Source: Lutjanus erythropterus (taxonomy: Eukaryota > Chordata > Actinopteri > Lutjaniformes > Lutjanidae). From it: DNA of 64,000 nucleotides. Made by a program: the position numbers and the translations under genes. Position 1 is the first letter of the stretch, and each line of letters opens with the position of its first letter. The notes under the pieces were generated by a model. That model saw only the letters and a list, made by a program, of their open reading frames with translations, was not told the origin of the DNA and searched no databases. The DNA is taken from NCBI GenBank assembly GCA_020091685.1, contig CM034607.1, forward strand, positions 28,854,645 to 28,918,644. Direction: 5' to 3'. Below are positions 22,369 to 33,890 of this stretch, piece after piece.

Positions 22369-22838
22369 AGCATACTGGGGACACGTTTTGTTTTTTGTTT
22401 TTTTGCTCTTTTATTATTCTGCACAGACAGACTGTTCACATAAAACTCTGTCAGTACAATAAAGTACAGTAAGCAGGGCCGGACCTGCTATTAAAGATGA
22501 GATCATATGCTCTTTTTTTTCTCTCGGAAGATTTAAGGTTTTAGCAACCTGAGGGAGTTTACGCTCTGCACTTAAAAAGTGCACTTGTATAATTCATAAG
22601 CTGATTCCGGTATATTTTAGACTCCATATGATTTGTTTACTTCATGGAAAACATATACATACATTAATAAGTGCTCCAACACTTTCCCACCTCATGTTCT
22701 CTCCTACAGCGAGGAAGAGGCTTTAAAGCAGCTTTCAGACCTTCATGTCAGGGAATAAAATATAATTGAATCATAAAATAAAATGTAAAAATGGTCAAAC
22801 TTTCTTTGTCTTACAGGACTGTAAGTGCTCTCTAAAAT
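22369..22838. other. Non-coding; nothing recognised
   Basis: T-rich start (22388-22405). No further feature. Confidence 0.3.
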
Positions 22839-23100
22839 GTCTAAAGCAGGGATGTCAAGCTCATTTTAGTTCATGGGTTAAAACTCCCTGCTTTTTGTTT
22901 TTTTAGTAAGTAAAACAATCTGAAAACATTCACTGGGACGTTAGGGTGAGACGTCTTAAGAAAAATAAGCGCATTTTAAACAGGATAATTCAGGAATAGC
23001 TGTGCATCTTACTGTAAAATTGGAATTAATGAGTGCTAATGACTGGTGGAACAGATTGGACGCTTTGGCGGGCCGCATGTTTGACATCCCCGGTCTAATG
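22839..23100. mobile_element. hAT-type MITE with near-perfect target duplication
   Basis: The element proper (22847-23092) has ends CAGGGATGTCAAGCTCATTT and, inverted, CGGGGATGTCAAACATGCGG. The interior retains GGCGGGCCGCATGTTTGACATCC, typical of the fish 'GTGTCAAACTCATTTTAG' hAT family. It is flanked by GTCTAAAG (22839-22846) and GTCTAATG (23093-23100), an 8-bp duplication with one mismatch, which fits hAT integration. Confidence 0.8.
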
Positions 23101-23809
23101 TTTAAATGCTTTATTAATGACGTTCTCCTCATTAAATTATAAAAATTATTACCTTACCTGACTATATTACCACGGTAAAACACAAAAGTACAAACATATG
23201 GATGATGCTCGTTATTTTGCAGGAGCAGCTTGACTGTTGAGGGATTTTCTGAATTTTACAGGATGTATTATACAGGTACTTTGTCTCTGCTTGTTGTTGT
23301 CCCCTAGCTTTTGTCCATGCTTCCCTAACATGGAGGGCTAACAGGTAAAATTTAAGAACTTAAGGGATCTAATCTTGTTTTCCCTGCCTCATTTATTCTG
23401 CATTCTGAGCACAAAATATGTTTTTCTGCCAAGGTTGATCTTTACGTGGACGGCTGACTGATTAATAATTGAAAAGACATCACTCTTTGAATGTCCTCAC
23501 ATGTCTCCGTTGGACGAGGAAGCATTCAGATCCTTGAGGAGCGAAGGTGCACGTGACTGCGTCGTTTGCAGAGCAAATTCATGATATCAGTAGCAGCTAG
23601 TTAGCGATCACGCCTGCTCTCTAATGAAAACAGACATGAAACACTATGTACCCATCAAGTTATTTACACACAGGGACACTCAGCTCTGAGTCAGAGAGAG
23701 TGTGATTTCATTCGCTGCTGAGGACGCTATTACACCGTTATATATCTTGACATGGCAAATATTTGTTTGCTCCTATATTAATGTTAAAAATCTCATATGT
23801 AGGACCTTT
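23101..23809. other. Non-coding; nothing recognised
   Basis: No exon or repeat was recognised by eye. Confidence 0.3.
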
Positions 23810-24015
23810 AAGTAAATAAAAATACTGAATTAAAATGACAGTACACTGTAGGATTATTGCAAAAATGTACATAACATATCAAAAGTGAAAATGGCTCCTT
23901 TCAGTGTTTTAGTATTATGTGCTGATGCATTAATATGTGACAGCATTTTACTGATGTAGCTCGTCGAGGTGGAGCTAATTTTAATGACTTTGTAAGTAAA
24001 GTAAAATCTGGAGTA
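23810..24015. repeat. Fragment of the 'AAGTAC...ACTTTTACTT' interspersed repeat
   Basis: Contains AGCATTTTACTGATGTAGCT, CGAGGTGGAGCTAATTTTAA and ends GGAGTACTTTTACTTC. These are internal and terminal parts of a widespread fish repeat; a second fragment from its other end lies at 38090-38175. Confidence 0.6.
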
Positions 24016-24028
24016 CTTTTACTTCTTA

Positions 24029-24520
24029 TATCTGTCTGTTAAATATGAAGATTGCTAGCTTAGCTTTGCAAAAAAGACTGGAAACAAGGGGAAGCCGCTA
24101 GCCTGGCTCAGTCCAAAATCCAACTATCAGCAGCTCTAAAGCTCACTGAACATATATTAACTTGTTTGTGGAATTCGTTTAAACATTTAAGTGACAAGCA
24201 GCCATTTTTACAGGGTTAAAATCCAGGAAGTCACTGCACCCGGACAAAAAATAGTCCCCATTTCCACTTGATTCTTTGTACGGATTAAACAAACAGGATA
24301 TAATGTGGTAATTAGTGAGTATTACAGGTGCTGGTAGGTAGATTATTCTACCTTTAGACAGAGTCGGGGCTGTTTTCCCATGTTTCCAGTGTTTATAATA
24401 AGTTAAACTGATGCCAGAAGCGTCGTAGCATGGAGACAAAAGAGCGGTATCGATCCTCTTATGAAACTCTCAGCAGGAAAGTGAATAAGCATTTCTCAAA
24501 ACCCTGAACTATTCTTTTAA
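24029..24520. mobile_element. 'GCTTAGC' MITE copy
   Basis: Order of motifs: CTGTCTGTTAAATATGAAG, GCTAGCTTAGCTTTGCAAAAAAGACTGGAAACAAGGGG, CTAGCCTGGCTCAGTCC, then CTCTAAAGCTCACTGA. It ends with CTCAGCAGGAAAGTGAATAAG and CCCTGAACTATTCTTTTAA. This matches a common percomorph MITE; other copies are at 37858, 47588, 52446 and 53200. The left terminus is truncated. Confidence 0.7.
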
Positions 24521-25563
24521 GTACAGTATTTGAGAAAATGTATTCAGTTACATCACTGCATGTTTGCCCCTTAATAAATCTTCCCCAGTCCAGGCTGCAG
24601 CCCAGCAGCTGGCCTGAGACTAAACATCCTCCTGTAGGGTCACAGCGCTGAGCGACCCCCAATCATCTCACCTCCATAGCTGCAGTATTTACCTGCTCAC
24701 CTGGTCGCAGGTGGGATCTCAGACACGTGTCCTCTGGTCTGAACGTACCCTAATGGGACCCCTTCAGCCCAACGATTTTGGATTTGACGTGACACTCCTC
24801 CGGCTCCAGGTCGCTGTGAGTCAACTCATCTCCCGTGCAGACGGAAACTGACCCAGGTGGAGGTTTGAGCCGAGATGAGGCGAGGAGACAATCCAAAATG
24901 ACATCATCTAAGCCCCGAGGAAATATGATGCCAGCTCCTGCCACGATGATACTTGACAGGATCGGTGGAGGATGACACGCCGGTCCTCTGGTGACGTAAG
25001 CGAGCCAGATATCAAGTGAGGTAACAAGTGTGATATGTCACCGTTCACTCTATTATGTTTAACACCTTGCTAATCTGATACGTGCAACACTCAGGGTGAG
25101 AAAGATCTGTGGGGTCGATGTGAAATCTCATTAATTGTCGCTTTTCAGCTGATAATTGGCCCTGAGAGCAACGAGAGCCGTGTTACAATCTAACATGTGA
25201 AAGCAACAACAATGCAGCTTCCTTGAAACACGCAAAAAACCAAACATTTATTGAACAGCTGTGACGGGCCTGAATTAAATCAAAACTTCTAATTTTACAA
25301 TGACAGCCCACTAATTTAAGGTTTTAGGAGACAGACGTTCTTGGACATGTTGTTAAGAGAGGCTGGAAAATGTGAACGTGCATCTTAATTAGAATGGCGT
25401 TAAGCTTCCTAGAGGGCTTTGCTTTTGCGCACATTAATTTGGGCTCTTGCCAATCCTCCCCAGATCAGTTGACTAATGTGTTGACAAGTGGAGGAAAGTT
25501 ATCGCAGAATATCAAACAGGCCACATTTGCCGTCTGCTGAAGCCTCTAGTAGCAGCAGCGGCG

Positions 25564-25598
<35 letters not shown>

Positions 25599-25715
25599 GT
25601 TTTGAATATTAAAGAGAGCAGGATTTGGATGCAACCCTCGACTAGAAGAAATGGAGGTGGATATCAGACTGCAAAAGGAAAAAAAGGATTTTAGTGCTTT
25701 AGTTGAGGTCTTCAT
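24521..25715. other. Mostly repeat-free block; candidate conserved non-coding DNA
   Basis: 24750-24944 has a 64-codon minus-strand open frame of balanced composition but no splice sites or family resemblance. 25080-25460 is AT-rich with TCATTAATTG, TGATAATTGG and CTTAATTAGAATGG words and no repeat, as in many conserved enhancers. The block includes the GT microsatellite listed next. Confidence 0.3.
25566..25594 (+). repeat. (TG)14 microsatellite
   Basis: Uninterrupted TG run after GCGCA. Confidence 0.9.
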
Positions 25716-26292
25716 CAGTGGTGGACTCAGGCTGTCTGAGGGACGGGGGCAAAATTTAACAGAAGAGGGAACCAGCTGAATGCAATATTTGAATTAAAGT
25801 TTTATTATCTAACTTAAAGTACAGCAACCACTCCATTAGTTGACCATTTAGAGGCAACACCAGCTGATTTTTTAGCATGTAGGGGAATCTATACGGCAGT
25901 GCATCATGTTTTCTACACTGGAGGGGAATCACAGAAGGGAATTTATCACATTTTTTCCACTGACAGAGTACGATTTGTCATATTTTGTCCACTGGAAGGA
26001 CACCCTAGGATGCAATTTATCATGTTCTGCATACTAAAAGGGCACCCTGTAGGACATTTTATTATGTTTCCTCCACTGGTAGGGCACTCTAGAGGTCAAT
26101 TTATCATATTTTGTCCACTTGAAGGTACGCTATAGAGGGCAAATGGTCACGTTTTCTCCACTGCAGAGGGACCCCAGAGGACAATTTCTCATTTTTTGTC
26201 CACTGAAAGAACACTAGGAGGCAATTTCTCATGTTTGGCCAACTAAGGGGCACGCTGGAGGACACTTCATCTAGTTTTCTCTACTGGAAACA
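25716..26292 (+). repeat. 42-bp minisatellite element, copy 1
   Basis: It begins CAGTGGTGGACTCAG and, after about 170 bp, runs into about nine to ten degenerate 42-bp units (25894-26290) of the form 'TTTATCATRTTTTGTCCACT' followed by GGAAGGGCACTNTAGAGGGCAA. Copies at 40828-41405 (same strand) and 55433-55885 (opposite strand) share the unit and the CAGTGGT start. Because 42 is a multiple of three, frames stay open across units; these are not genes. Confidence 0.8.
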
Positions 26293-27117
26293 TGTCTCCT
26301 TATGTGCATTAGGAGCATCCGATAGGGCTCTTGTGGTTTGTTGAATCCATCAGTGAATTTCTATCATTCATTTAGAAACATATCAGGCTCGTGTAACCTT
26401 CTTTTTTCTACGTAAACTGTTATCTGCTTACCATTTTAACAGGCTAAAGATTTCTATGAAATATGGAAAACACATCTGAACTCTGCTGAAAGCTGGACTG
26501 TTCCTTTGCAGAAACTCTGTTAGCAGAAACATCCTGACCATCTCCCATGTGTCAGTATATTCATGGATGTGAGATTTAAGATGCTTTAACTGCAGCTCCT
26601 TCTTGCTCCATTAACGCTGCCTCCTCTGCAGCAGATTGTGGAGAAAGTTGAAGAAGAAAAAAAATCAATGAATTTGTAATCAAGTGAAAAGAACGGCCTC
26701 ACAAATTCCCACCACGGGATAGCTTTTCATTTTAACTGTAGTCTTTTTTCATGCCTCCAGCTTTCACACACATAAAAAAAAAATCTGTCTTGCATTTCTT
26801 TTTTTACTTTTGCTTTGTCACGTTTTCTTGAATTTGCTCTACATCTTGTCCTCCGCTCTGCCCGTAACCTCTCATCATCTGTGTCTAATCTTTCTATCAT
26901 CAGGTTGCATTTCCTCTAACGCTACTTAACCCTTGTCTTCATTCTCAGCAGTCGTACCTTCACTCCAGTCTCGCTCCACACTGTTCTCTAATCACCCCCG
27001 CCCTCCTCCTCTTCCTCTCTCCCTCCAGATTTAGCTGTAATCCCTCATTTCTGGTTGCTACATCTGCACAGCACTCAACAGCTGGGGACCTACACACAAA
27101 CAGCCATAGACCTGGTG

Positions 27118-27118
<1 letters not shown>
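26293..27118. other. Non-coding; nothing recognised
   Basis: Pyrimidine-rich at 26870-27040 (CCTCCTCTTCCTC). No exon or dispersed repeat was assigned. Confidence 0.3.
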
Positions 27119-27182
<64 letters not shown>

Positions 27183-27197
27183 TGTGTGCGTGTGTGC
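27119..27197 (+). repeat. (TG)n microsatellite, about 79 bp
   Basis: A near-perfect TG run to 27179, then TGTGTGTGCGTGTGTG. Confidence 0.95.
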
Positions 27198-27599
27198 AGC
27201 AGACACTTTGGGCATCTGGTCAAAACTTAAGCCCAGGAATAGCTAATGCTCGTCTCCAAAAAAGATGCTGTGACAGAGTATTTATGTCGGGCTGAACGAT
27301 CCAGGATGTTGCAGACTGACACAAATAAGTATCAAAGCCAACAGATAACACCGTTCAGCGTTTACAGACAGCTGCAAAGCAAGTACATCTTGTCTGGTTT
27401 GTAAACAAATCTTAAAAAAGAAATCTGGTTGAAAGACAGCTTGTTTTATTACCAAGAACTTCTTCTGATTTGTGACTCGAAAGCTGTTTCAAAGAAGAGC
27501 TGACATCACTTCATAACGATGAATTCTGGAGCGTCCTCACTTCAAATGCAATTTGCCAAATGGTTCAATGTTAATATGTTATTAAATGTTGGCAGATTT
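27198..27599. other. Non-coding; nothing recognised
   Basis: No feature assigned. Confidence 0.3.
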
Positions 27600-28013
27600 T
27601 TACTGTAAACTTGCAGAATAGTGGACGGGGCGTCTGTGACGTCACCCCGCAGGTTTCTGAAGAGGTGTGGTGTCTCCCTGTTAATCCAAAAATAGCAAAG
27701 AGGTGGAGCGTGGGTGGAGCGGAGGCGGGCTGAATGAAGTGGCTATCAAGCACCCACCTGTCACCACAAGTGGCCTTAATATAATTTAAACAGGTGATTT
27801 ACATAAGTCTGAAGTCTGAAGGGGCAAATAAGCTTTAGAGACCAAAACCATTTTTTACACCAGGCTGTTTATTTCTGCTGTGAAATTGAATTTTTTAATA
27901 CGGGGTTTTATGGGGGTTGACTCGCGTTTGTAGCTGCCCTCAAGAGGCCGTTCGAGGAATTGCAGCTATTGGTACTTAACATGTTCGCTTCCTTTTTCAG
28001 CCCCGGAGATTGC
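27600..28013 (+). repeat. 'GTGACGTCACCCC...CAAGAGGCC' interspersed repeat
   Basis: Phrases GTCTGTGACGTCACCCCGCA, TATGGGGGTTGACTCGCG, TGCCCTCAAGAGGCCGTTCG and TTTTTCAGCCCCGGAGATTGC occur in the order of an abundant fish repeat whose consensus combines a CGTCACCC start with a CAAGTGGCC/TCAGCCCCGGAGG end. Confidence 0.65.
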
Positions 28014-28134
28014 AGATTGATTCTTACTATGCTAGTGCCAACATTAAAGGAATGATTCTCATTCAACACATTTGGATTGAAAGGTCTTGCTAGCAGCTCT
28101 GTGAGATTTACTGATGCTTCGCTCCATTTACCCT

Positions 28135-28330
28135 GTAAGTCGGAGCTGGGAATGACACCTGCACACCTGTGTTGGCCGTATTCCAGTACAACAAGTATAG
28201 AAAACCAAGATGGACGCCCCCAGGGTAACCTTTGTTCTGCTTGCTCTTTTGCTCTTACATGCTGGGCTGTTTTGTGCATCGACACCGTAGCAACATGTCT
28301 GCAAATAGAAGTTGGACAGTGTTGAATGTA
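28135..28330 (+). repeat. Fragment of a repeat with 'CCAGTACAACAAG...AAGATGGACGCCCCC'
   Basis: GTTGGCCGTATTCCAGTACA followed by AAGATGGACGCCCCCAGGG looks like a dispersed repeat often found near the previous family. Limits are uncertain. Confidence 0.35.
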
Positions 28331-28439
28331 TGACAGATTTAATGAGATGCAAAAGACAGAAGTGCTAAGCATTTTGCTGATGTGCAACCAACTTGTTTTA
28401 AGCTTGGACTTGGAAGGGTTTTTCCAAATTCCTTGTTTA

Positions 28440-29310
28440 AATGGATACACCATGAGCTACATGCTAACTGTAGCATGTTAACATGCTTGAACACTAAGTA
28501 GAGTTAGCTTTTCATCGTTTTGTGTTTGTGTTGTGAAATGTGCTGCTAGACCTTCGTAGTTGCCATTGCCATTTCCAGTAAGTCTGTAAACATGTGTTAT
28601 TAGCCTCCATGTTAATGTGCTAAATCAAGTTCAGAGACTTTTCATACAAACATCAGTTTGCTGTGGGCTTCAGTGTTTTTCCAAACCGATTTGTCAGGAT
28701 GCATTACATTGGAAGTCATGAGTAAAACTATCAATTTGCAATTACAGAAAATAGTTAACCATGTTCACCATCTTAGTTTACTGTGTTAACATGCTGACAT
28801 TTGCTAATTAGCACTGAACACAATGTAGAGCTGAGGCTGATGGTCATTTTGCAGGAATTAATTAATTAATTAATTGGTCATAAACCCAAGTACTGAACCA
28901 TTTAATTTGACTTGATGATGGTGGTCGACATAAAGTCAGGGGAGCACCAAAGTCAGTCGGCTTCATCCTCTGAGTATCATGGATATTTCACCAGAATCTA
29001 ACCAACAGTCAGCAGATATTTCAGTCTGCTCTAAAGCTGTCCAGACAGATATGATGCTGCATGGCAAAAAAAAAAAAAAAAATCCTATGATTACCAAAGT
29101 CATTAGGATTCTTCCTCCGCACAAGTTGTTCAATATTTCATATAGACATTTCACTAAATCACAATAAATTAAATGTCAGGGAATCAAAGTCAGTAGGCTT
29201 CATACTGAAAGGACCATGAATGTCTTTAGAAATTTTCATATTAATCCAAAACACTAGTCTGTTGATTTATTCTGGACCAACCAGCATTGCTGTGTGTAGA
29301 GTCATGCCCT
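28440..29310 (+). repeat. 'GCTAATTAGCACTGAACAC' interspersed repeat
   Basis: Expected order of an extremely common percomorph repeat: GTTAACATGCTGACATTTGC, TAATTAGCACTGAACACAAT, AGCTGAGGCTGATGG, TTGGTCATAAACCCAAGTA, GGGGAGCACCAAAGTCAGT, then GGACCATGAATGTCT. A second ATCAAAGTCAGTAGGCTTCAT block at 29180 suggests partial duplication. An A run (29066-29083) and (TTAA)n (28857-28877) are embedded. Confidence 0.65.
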
Positions 29311-32300
29311 GGTAAAAATAATAAATAAATAAATTCCACTCTGATGTCCAGTATAAGCATATCTATTTACAAATGTATGAATATGAATTAAATTGCATAA
29401 AGTCACGTAGCATGAATACTTCATGTGGGATTCTGTTGACACACAGATTGTCAGCTCAGTCTGATGACGAATCACTGATGTGGAGGGGTATTTTATTAAA
29501 AGGTAAAGCGTGTTGCACTTCATAACTATATTTTGTACCTTGTGAGAGCATGTGTCAAATCCACTTACTTCAAGTCAGTGCTTCAGATGTCACAAGGTAT
29601 CTTGACTCACCTCCCACGGGGAATGTTTTCCCCAAATGTCATATTGACAAACTAATTTTGCAAATGCCTTTCAGTTTCAGGGTTTTTTTTTTTTACGGTT
29701 TCTGCAGCCTTTGATGCAAACTCGGACCGACATGTTGCGAGACTTCAAAATCCACATACGCACAGAAAAAAAAGAAACAGAAGTATAGAAACCAATTTCA
29801 TGAAAACATTCATGATTTCACAAACATTCTGTGTTTAGAAGTCGTCATGCGTTTCATCGACAGCTTAAACAAAAGAACTAGTTCTTATTCTGGAGCATAA
29901 ATAATCTTTGAGGCTGAGGCCAAATGCCCGTTCACAGCACATAAGAATCGTGTGAGCGCCACATTACACCGACAGGCTGCTGAGTGTTAATGGCCACAAT
30001 GATGGATGAGATGTTAACACAGATTGCTGAAGCATTCAAATGAAGTGAAGGAACAGAGTGACATCTCATTCCCAGAACTAGAATGTGTTGGACATGCACA
30101 CATTGAAAATTATTTTTATGAATCAGTTATATAATCAAAAAGTAACAGCCTAAGTAGATTTATTAATTTTTTTTTTTTTTGTAAAAGTTTTACTGGCAGC
30201 TTCTGCAGACGAGGTGTTTGCAGTAAATTCACAGACTGTGTTGCATGTCGTCCAAACAGCAGCAGCAGCAGCAGCAGCATGACTGCTGGTTAGAAGCCAG
30301 CAGCCTTTAACAAGCTGCACCTGTGCCTAATCAGACCCCTGCCTTTAATATCTGTGAGTTTCAGTCAACACTGAGCAAAGCTGCATGGGACTGACGTTAC
30401 TCTAAACACTACATGTAAACTGTGGCACATGTGGTATGTTTCATATAGAAGTACTCCTCCAAACTCAGCCACAGTGAACTGTAGCAGGGGGCTTTATATA
30501 ACAAAAATTAACCAATAAAATCAACACAAACATTTAACAATCACTCCCCATGAAGCATTGCCTTAACTGATATCCCACTGCCGCTCCTAGGAAGTTGGTG
30601 GCCCTAAACAAAATCATTTATATGCTAAAATATGTGCAGTTTTTTTTTAAACACAGGTAAACTTGCTAAAAATAGGTGACCCTTTTCACATGGCCAGTAG
30701 ACGAGTTTCTGTTTTGTTTTGTTTTTCTGACGTGTGCTGAGACTTTGCTCAAGTGCGCAGGAAAGCTGAGAGAAAGTCTCTCAGTACTTTTGTATCTTCT
30801 AACTGAATCTCTGTGGTTTTACGTTCAGTTTCTCTTCTGTGTCCCTGTTTGTACTTTGAGGTATCTGCTTTGTTTTACTGTTTCATGTTTGCTTTCTGCT
30901 GATAGGAGTCGTCTTACTGCTGATGGAAACCCAACATTTCCTGATTTTGCTGCTTTATAATAAAAGCTTCTAGTTAAAAAAATAGCACAAAATTTTTATT
31001 GTGAAGAATGTCTAGGAAATAAACCGTCATTTTGGTGCTAAAGACAAGTGGCCATGAGTTAAATACACGCCGTCGACAGGGTGCAAACTCCGCTGTGCTG
31101 GGCTGAGTGAAGCCAAGCAGCACGAACCGTCATGGCCTCTTTCAAAAAGGTGCAAAAATAGCGCATCCACCCTGATGTCATGTTTACATCACCGAGCTGG
31201 AGACAATAAATACTTGTGACTACTGAATACCGATTGCACTCTTTCCCACTGAAGACAAGAGCCAGATATTAGTGAGTTTTTTTTTTTTGTCCAGTGTTTA
31301 AAGGGCTCAAGATTTTGTTTGCAGCCCCCAAAACACTCAGCAGGCTGTAGAAAGCTGTCTTGTTATGAACTCTGCAGCTGTAGAGGAGGAATTAAAACCC
31401 CCTGACGTCTCTGAGATGTTCCCTCAGCAGCAGTCCTGTCAGCTGACAAGGCAAACGGTCCTGGTGCAGCATTTGAGGTTGCTCCAAAATATCACAGTAT
31501 TATATTTCAACACCTGTGAAAAGATTATATATTAGATTATTTTTTTAAACATTACGTAGGTTATGTTTCATGTACCTGCCAGGATTATTTATTGATTCTC
31601 GCAATTCTGTTCATGTTAGCTAACAAGCAAATAGAAAGAAAACTTGCTCTGATGAAAAACATTTCAGCTAAAATCAATACATGACTAATTTTCCAGCCAG
31701 CTTGCCAGGTTAAAATTATTGTGGCTATATTCATTTTAATTAATTCAAAATCAAAACAAGCATGTTCTAATGAAAAATGTTATGGAATCAGCATCTAAAT
31801 GTTCTGCTTTTTTTATTTCTAGCTTGCCTGTTCAGGTAAAATAAACTGTGGTGACTTTGTTCTGTTTCATTAATTCATGCATGAAGAGCAGCTGTCAGGT
31901 TCAGTCAGTCAGATTTAACAAACATTCTTTATCCTGTGTTGTTTTTTTTCCATCTCCAATTTTTATCTTCACCTGCCCTTGAGCGGCACTCCCTAAATGA
32001 TCTTTTAAGAACCATTGCCCACAATGCAGCTGTGTTCCCAAGGCCACGCACTGAGTTATCACAGTGAAAAAGTCAACTTAACACTGTACAAAGTGTGAGG
32101 AGTGAGCAGCACAGAAACTCACACTGATCGTGTGGCCGCCATAGTGGTTGTTGTCCTAAAAAACAACGCTGTGAGTCTTTAAGCCAGCGGCCGGTCCTGC
32201 CACTGATTTACACTTTTGGAAGATGGATCCAGTCCAACATCCTCTTTCAGTGGGAACTTTAATAAATTAAAGGGGATAGAAAACAACAAATGTTAAAGGT

Positions 32301-33302
32301 CTGTCCAGTCAGGGCTTATGTGGGTGGGAGGGTCGTCCTATAGGCAACTAATCCTTCCTGCAGCCATCCATCTTAAATGCAATTTCATTGTGAACGGAAA
32401 CAAAGCTACAGCTGACCAGCCTGAGGTCTCAAAAGCTCCTCAGACTAACTTTTTCTCTCAACCCTAAAAGGTCCATTAATGTAGCACCAGCAGTGTGTGT
32501 CAACACTCTGATTGAAAATAGTTTTACTGGTGCATGTAAAATATAAAGACACATAAAGGTTATTGTCAAGAGCAACATGCAAGGTGATTTTAAAGAAGGT
32601 CAGAAAACAGAAAAGATTCTGATTAATCTCTGTTTAACCTCTTTGACATCAAATATAGTGCATGTACGGTATATATTTGAGCTTTGAATTGAATTTGAGG
32701 TCAAGTTTCATTCTTGACCCTTTTGAAAAAGCTTGTAAATGAGCTTTGAGTGTAGAATATTTTATCATTATTATGTGTATGTATTCTTGTTGCCAGCACA
32801 AACCTGCAATAACAGATTTTCTGGGAGCAGCTACGAACACAACACCGTTGTCCTTTTTATTAAACATATTCCACTACATTTGCCGCCTACATTACCCACC
32901 TACCCATGCAACTAGAGCACAAACAGTTTGGTCGGAGATTTGCATCGATACATACTTGTGTATATATTTATATTAGATTTGGAAGTATTATGTTAGTGGA
33001 AATGAATGTAGCCTTTAGCGGGTAAACTCAAGCAGAAAGGAGAAGCAGACTATAGAAGGTCACTTCTTTCCAACTCCACGCCCCCGGACAAAGTTTTTAG
33101 CAGGGCAGGGTGATCAGATAGCAATGCAACAACAGGCGCCGAACAGAAAAGGCCAAACAAAAGCAAGACAAAACAAAGATGAAGTTAATCAATAGGATTT
33201 TCTCTGAGCTGTTCTTAAACACACCGGAAAGATAGCTGATTCTTGAGGCTCATTCTCAGGACGTCACATACCGACGTTTTGGTTGATAAAGTGTCCAGAG
33301 TA
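29311..33302. other. 4-kb stretch without assigned gene
   Basis: No convincing exon, RNA gene or named repeat was seen on either strand. T runs (29684-29695, 30167-30180, 31278-31289) and a (CAG)7 (30257-30279) are the only simple sequences. Open frames such as 30676-30960 lack splice signals and family resemblance. Confidence 0.35.
30257..30279 (+). repeat. (CAG)7 trinucleotide repeat
   Basis: Seven CAG units. No surrounding open frame suggests a coding glutamine tract. Confidence 0.9.
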
Positions 33303-33477
33303 GGGCGGCGCGGTGATGCAGTGGTTAGCACTGCTGCCTCACAGCAAGAAGGTCCTGAGTTTGAATCTGGGAGGCGGAGGAGTTTGTGGCTGGGGCAGGA
33401 CCTTTCTGTGCAGAGTTTGCATGTTCTCCCGGTTCTCTCCGGGTACTCTGGCTTCCTCCTGCAGTCCAAAGACATGC
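33303..33477 (+). mobile_element. tRNA-derived SINE, 'GCAGTGGTTAGCACTG' family
   Basis: GGGCGGCGCGGTGATGCAGT, then GGTTAGCACTGCTGCCTCAC (A-box side), GTCCTGAGTTTGAATCTGGG (B box GAGTTTGAATC), then the body with GAGTTTGCATGTTCTCCC and CAGTCCAAAGACATGC. This order is diagnostic of a very common teleost tRNA-headed repeat. The overlapping frames at 33215-33637 are its translation shadows. Confidence 0.8.
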
Positions 33478-33890
33478 TATTGGTCCCCTGAAACTTTCTG
33501 GAGCCACCCTGGAAGGGCTGCAGAAGTAGTCGCCATTGCAATAACTTCACAGTATGGTCAAGTGCAATATCCAAATCGCAGCAGCAGAACCAAATCACAA
33601 TTTTTTGAAAAAGTAAAAATGTGTGAGAAAACAACATTATAATGAGGTACTATAGTGCTGCATAAATGACCTGACCTATAAAATCTTGTTCTCCAGATAA
33701 AATAAAACATTTTGTTTGGTACAGACTTCAGTAAATATCACATCATCATGATTTTAAGTTTTTTTTCAGTGAGCATGAAAATTGTCATGCAAAACTGTTT
33801 ATTCCACTAATCTTATCACATATCACAATTGCACTTTCAGTCAAAATAATCGCAATATGACTGTTTGACCAAATCATGATAGCCCTCCCT
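33478..33890. repeat. Degenerate repeat with 'AATCGCAAT' words, flanking the SINE
   Basis: CCATTGCAATAACTTCACAG, ATATCCAAATCGCAGCAGC, TCACAATTGCACTTTC and AATAATCGCAATATGACTG recall a fish repeat whose consensus is rich in AATCGCAAT and ends ATCATGATAGCCCT. Limits are approximate. Confidence 0.45.

Noticed and set aside
24750-24944. 64-codon minus frame as a gene
   Set aside because: Composition is balanced, but there is no homology recognised, no splice sites and no neighbouring exon.
33303-33477. A tRNA gene at the SINE head
   Set aside because: A and B boxes are recognisable, but the acceptor stem and anticodon arm do not fit a tRNA, and a SINE body follows.
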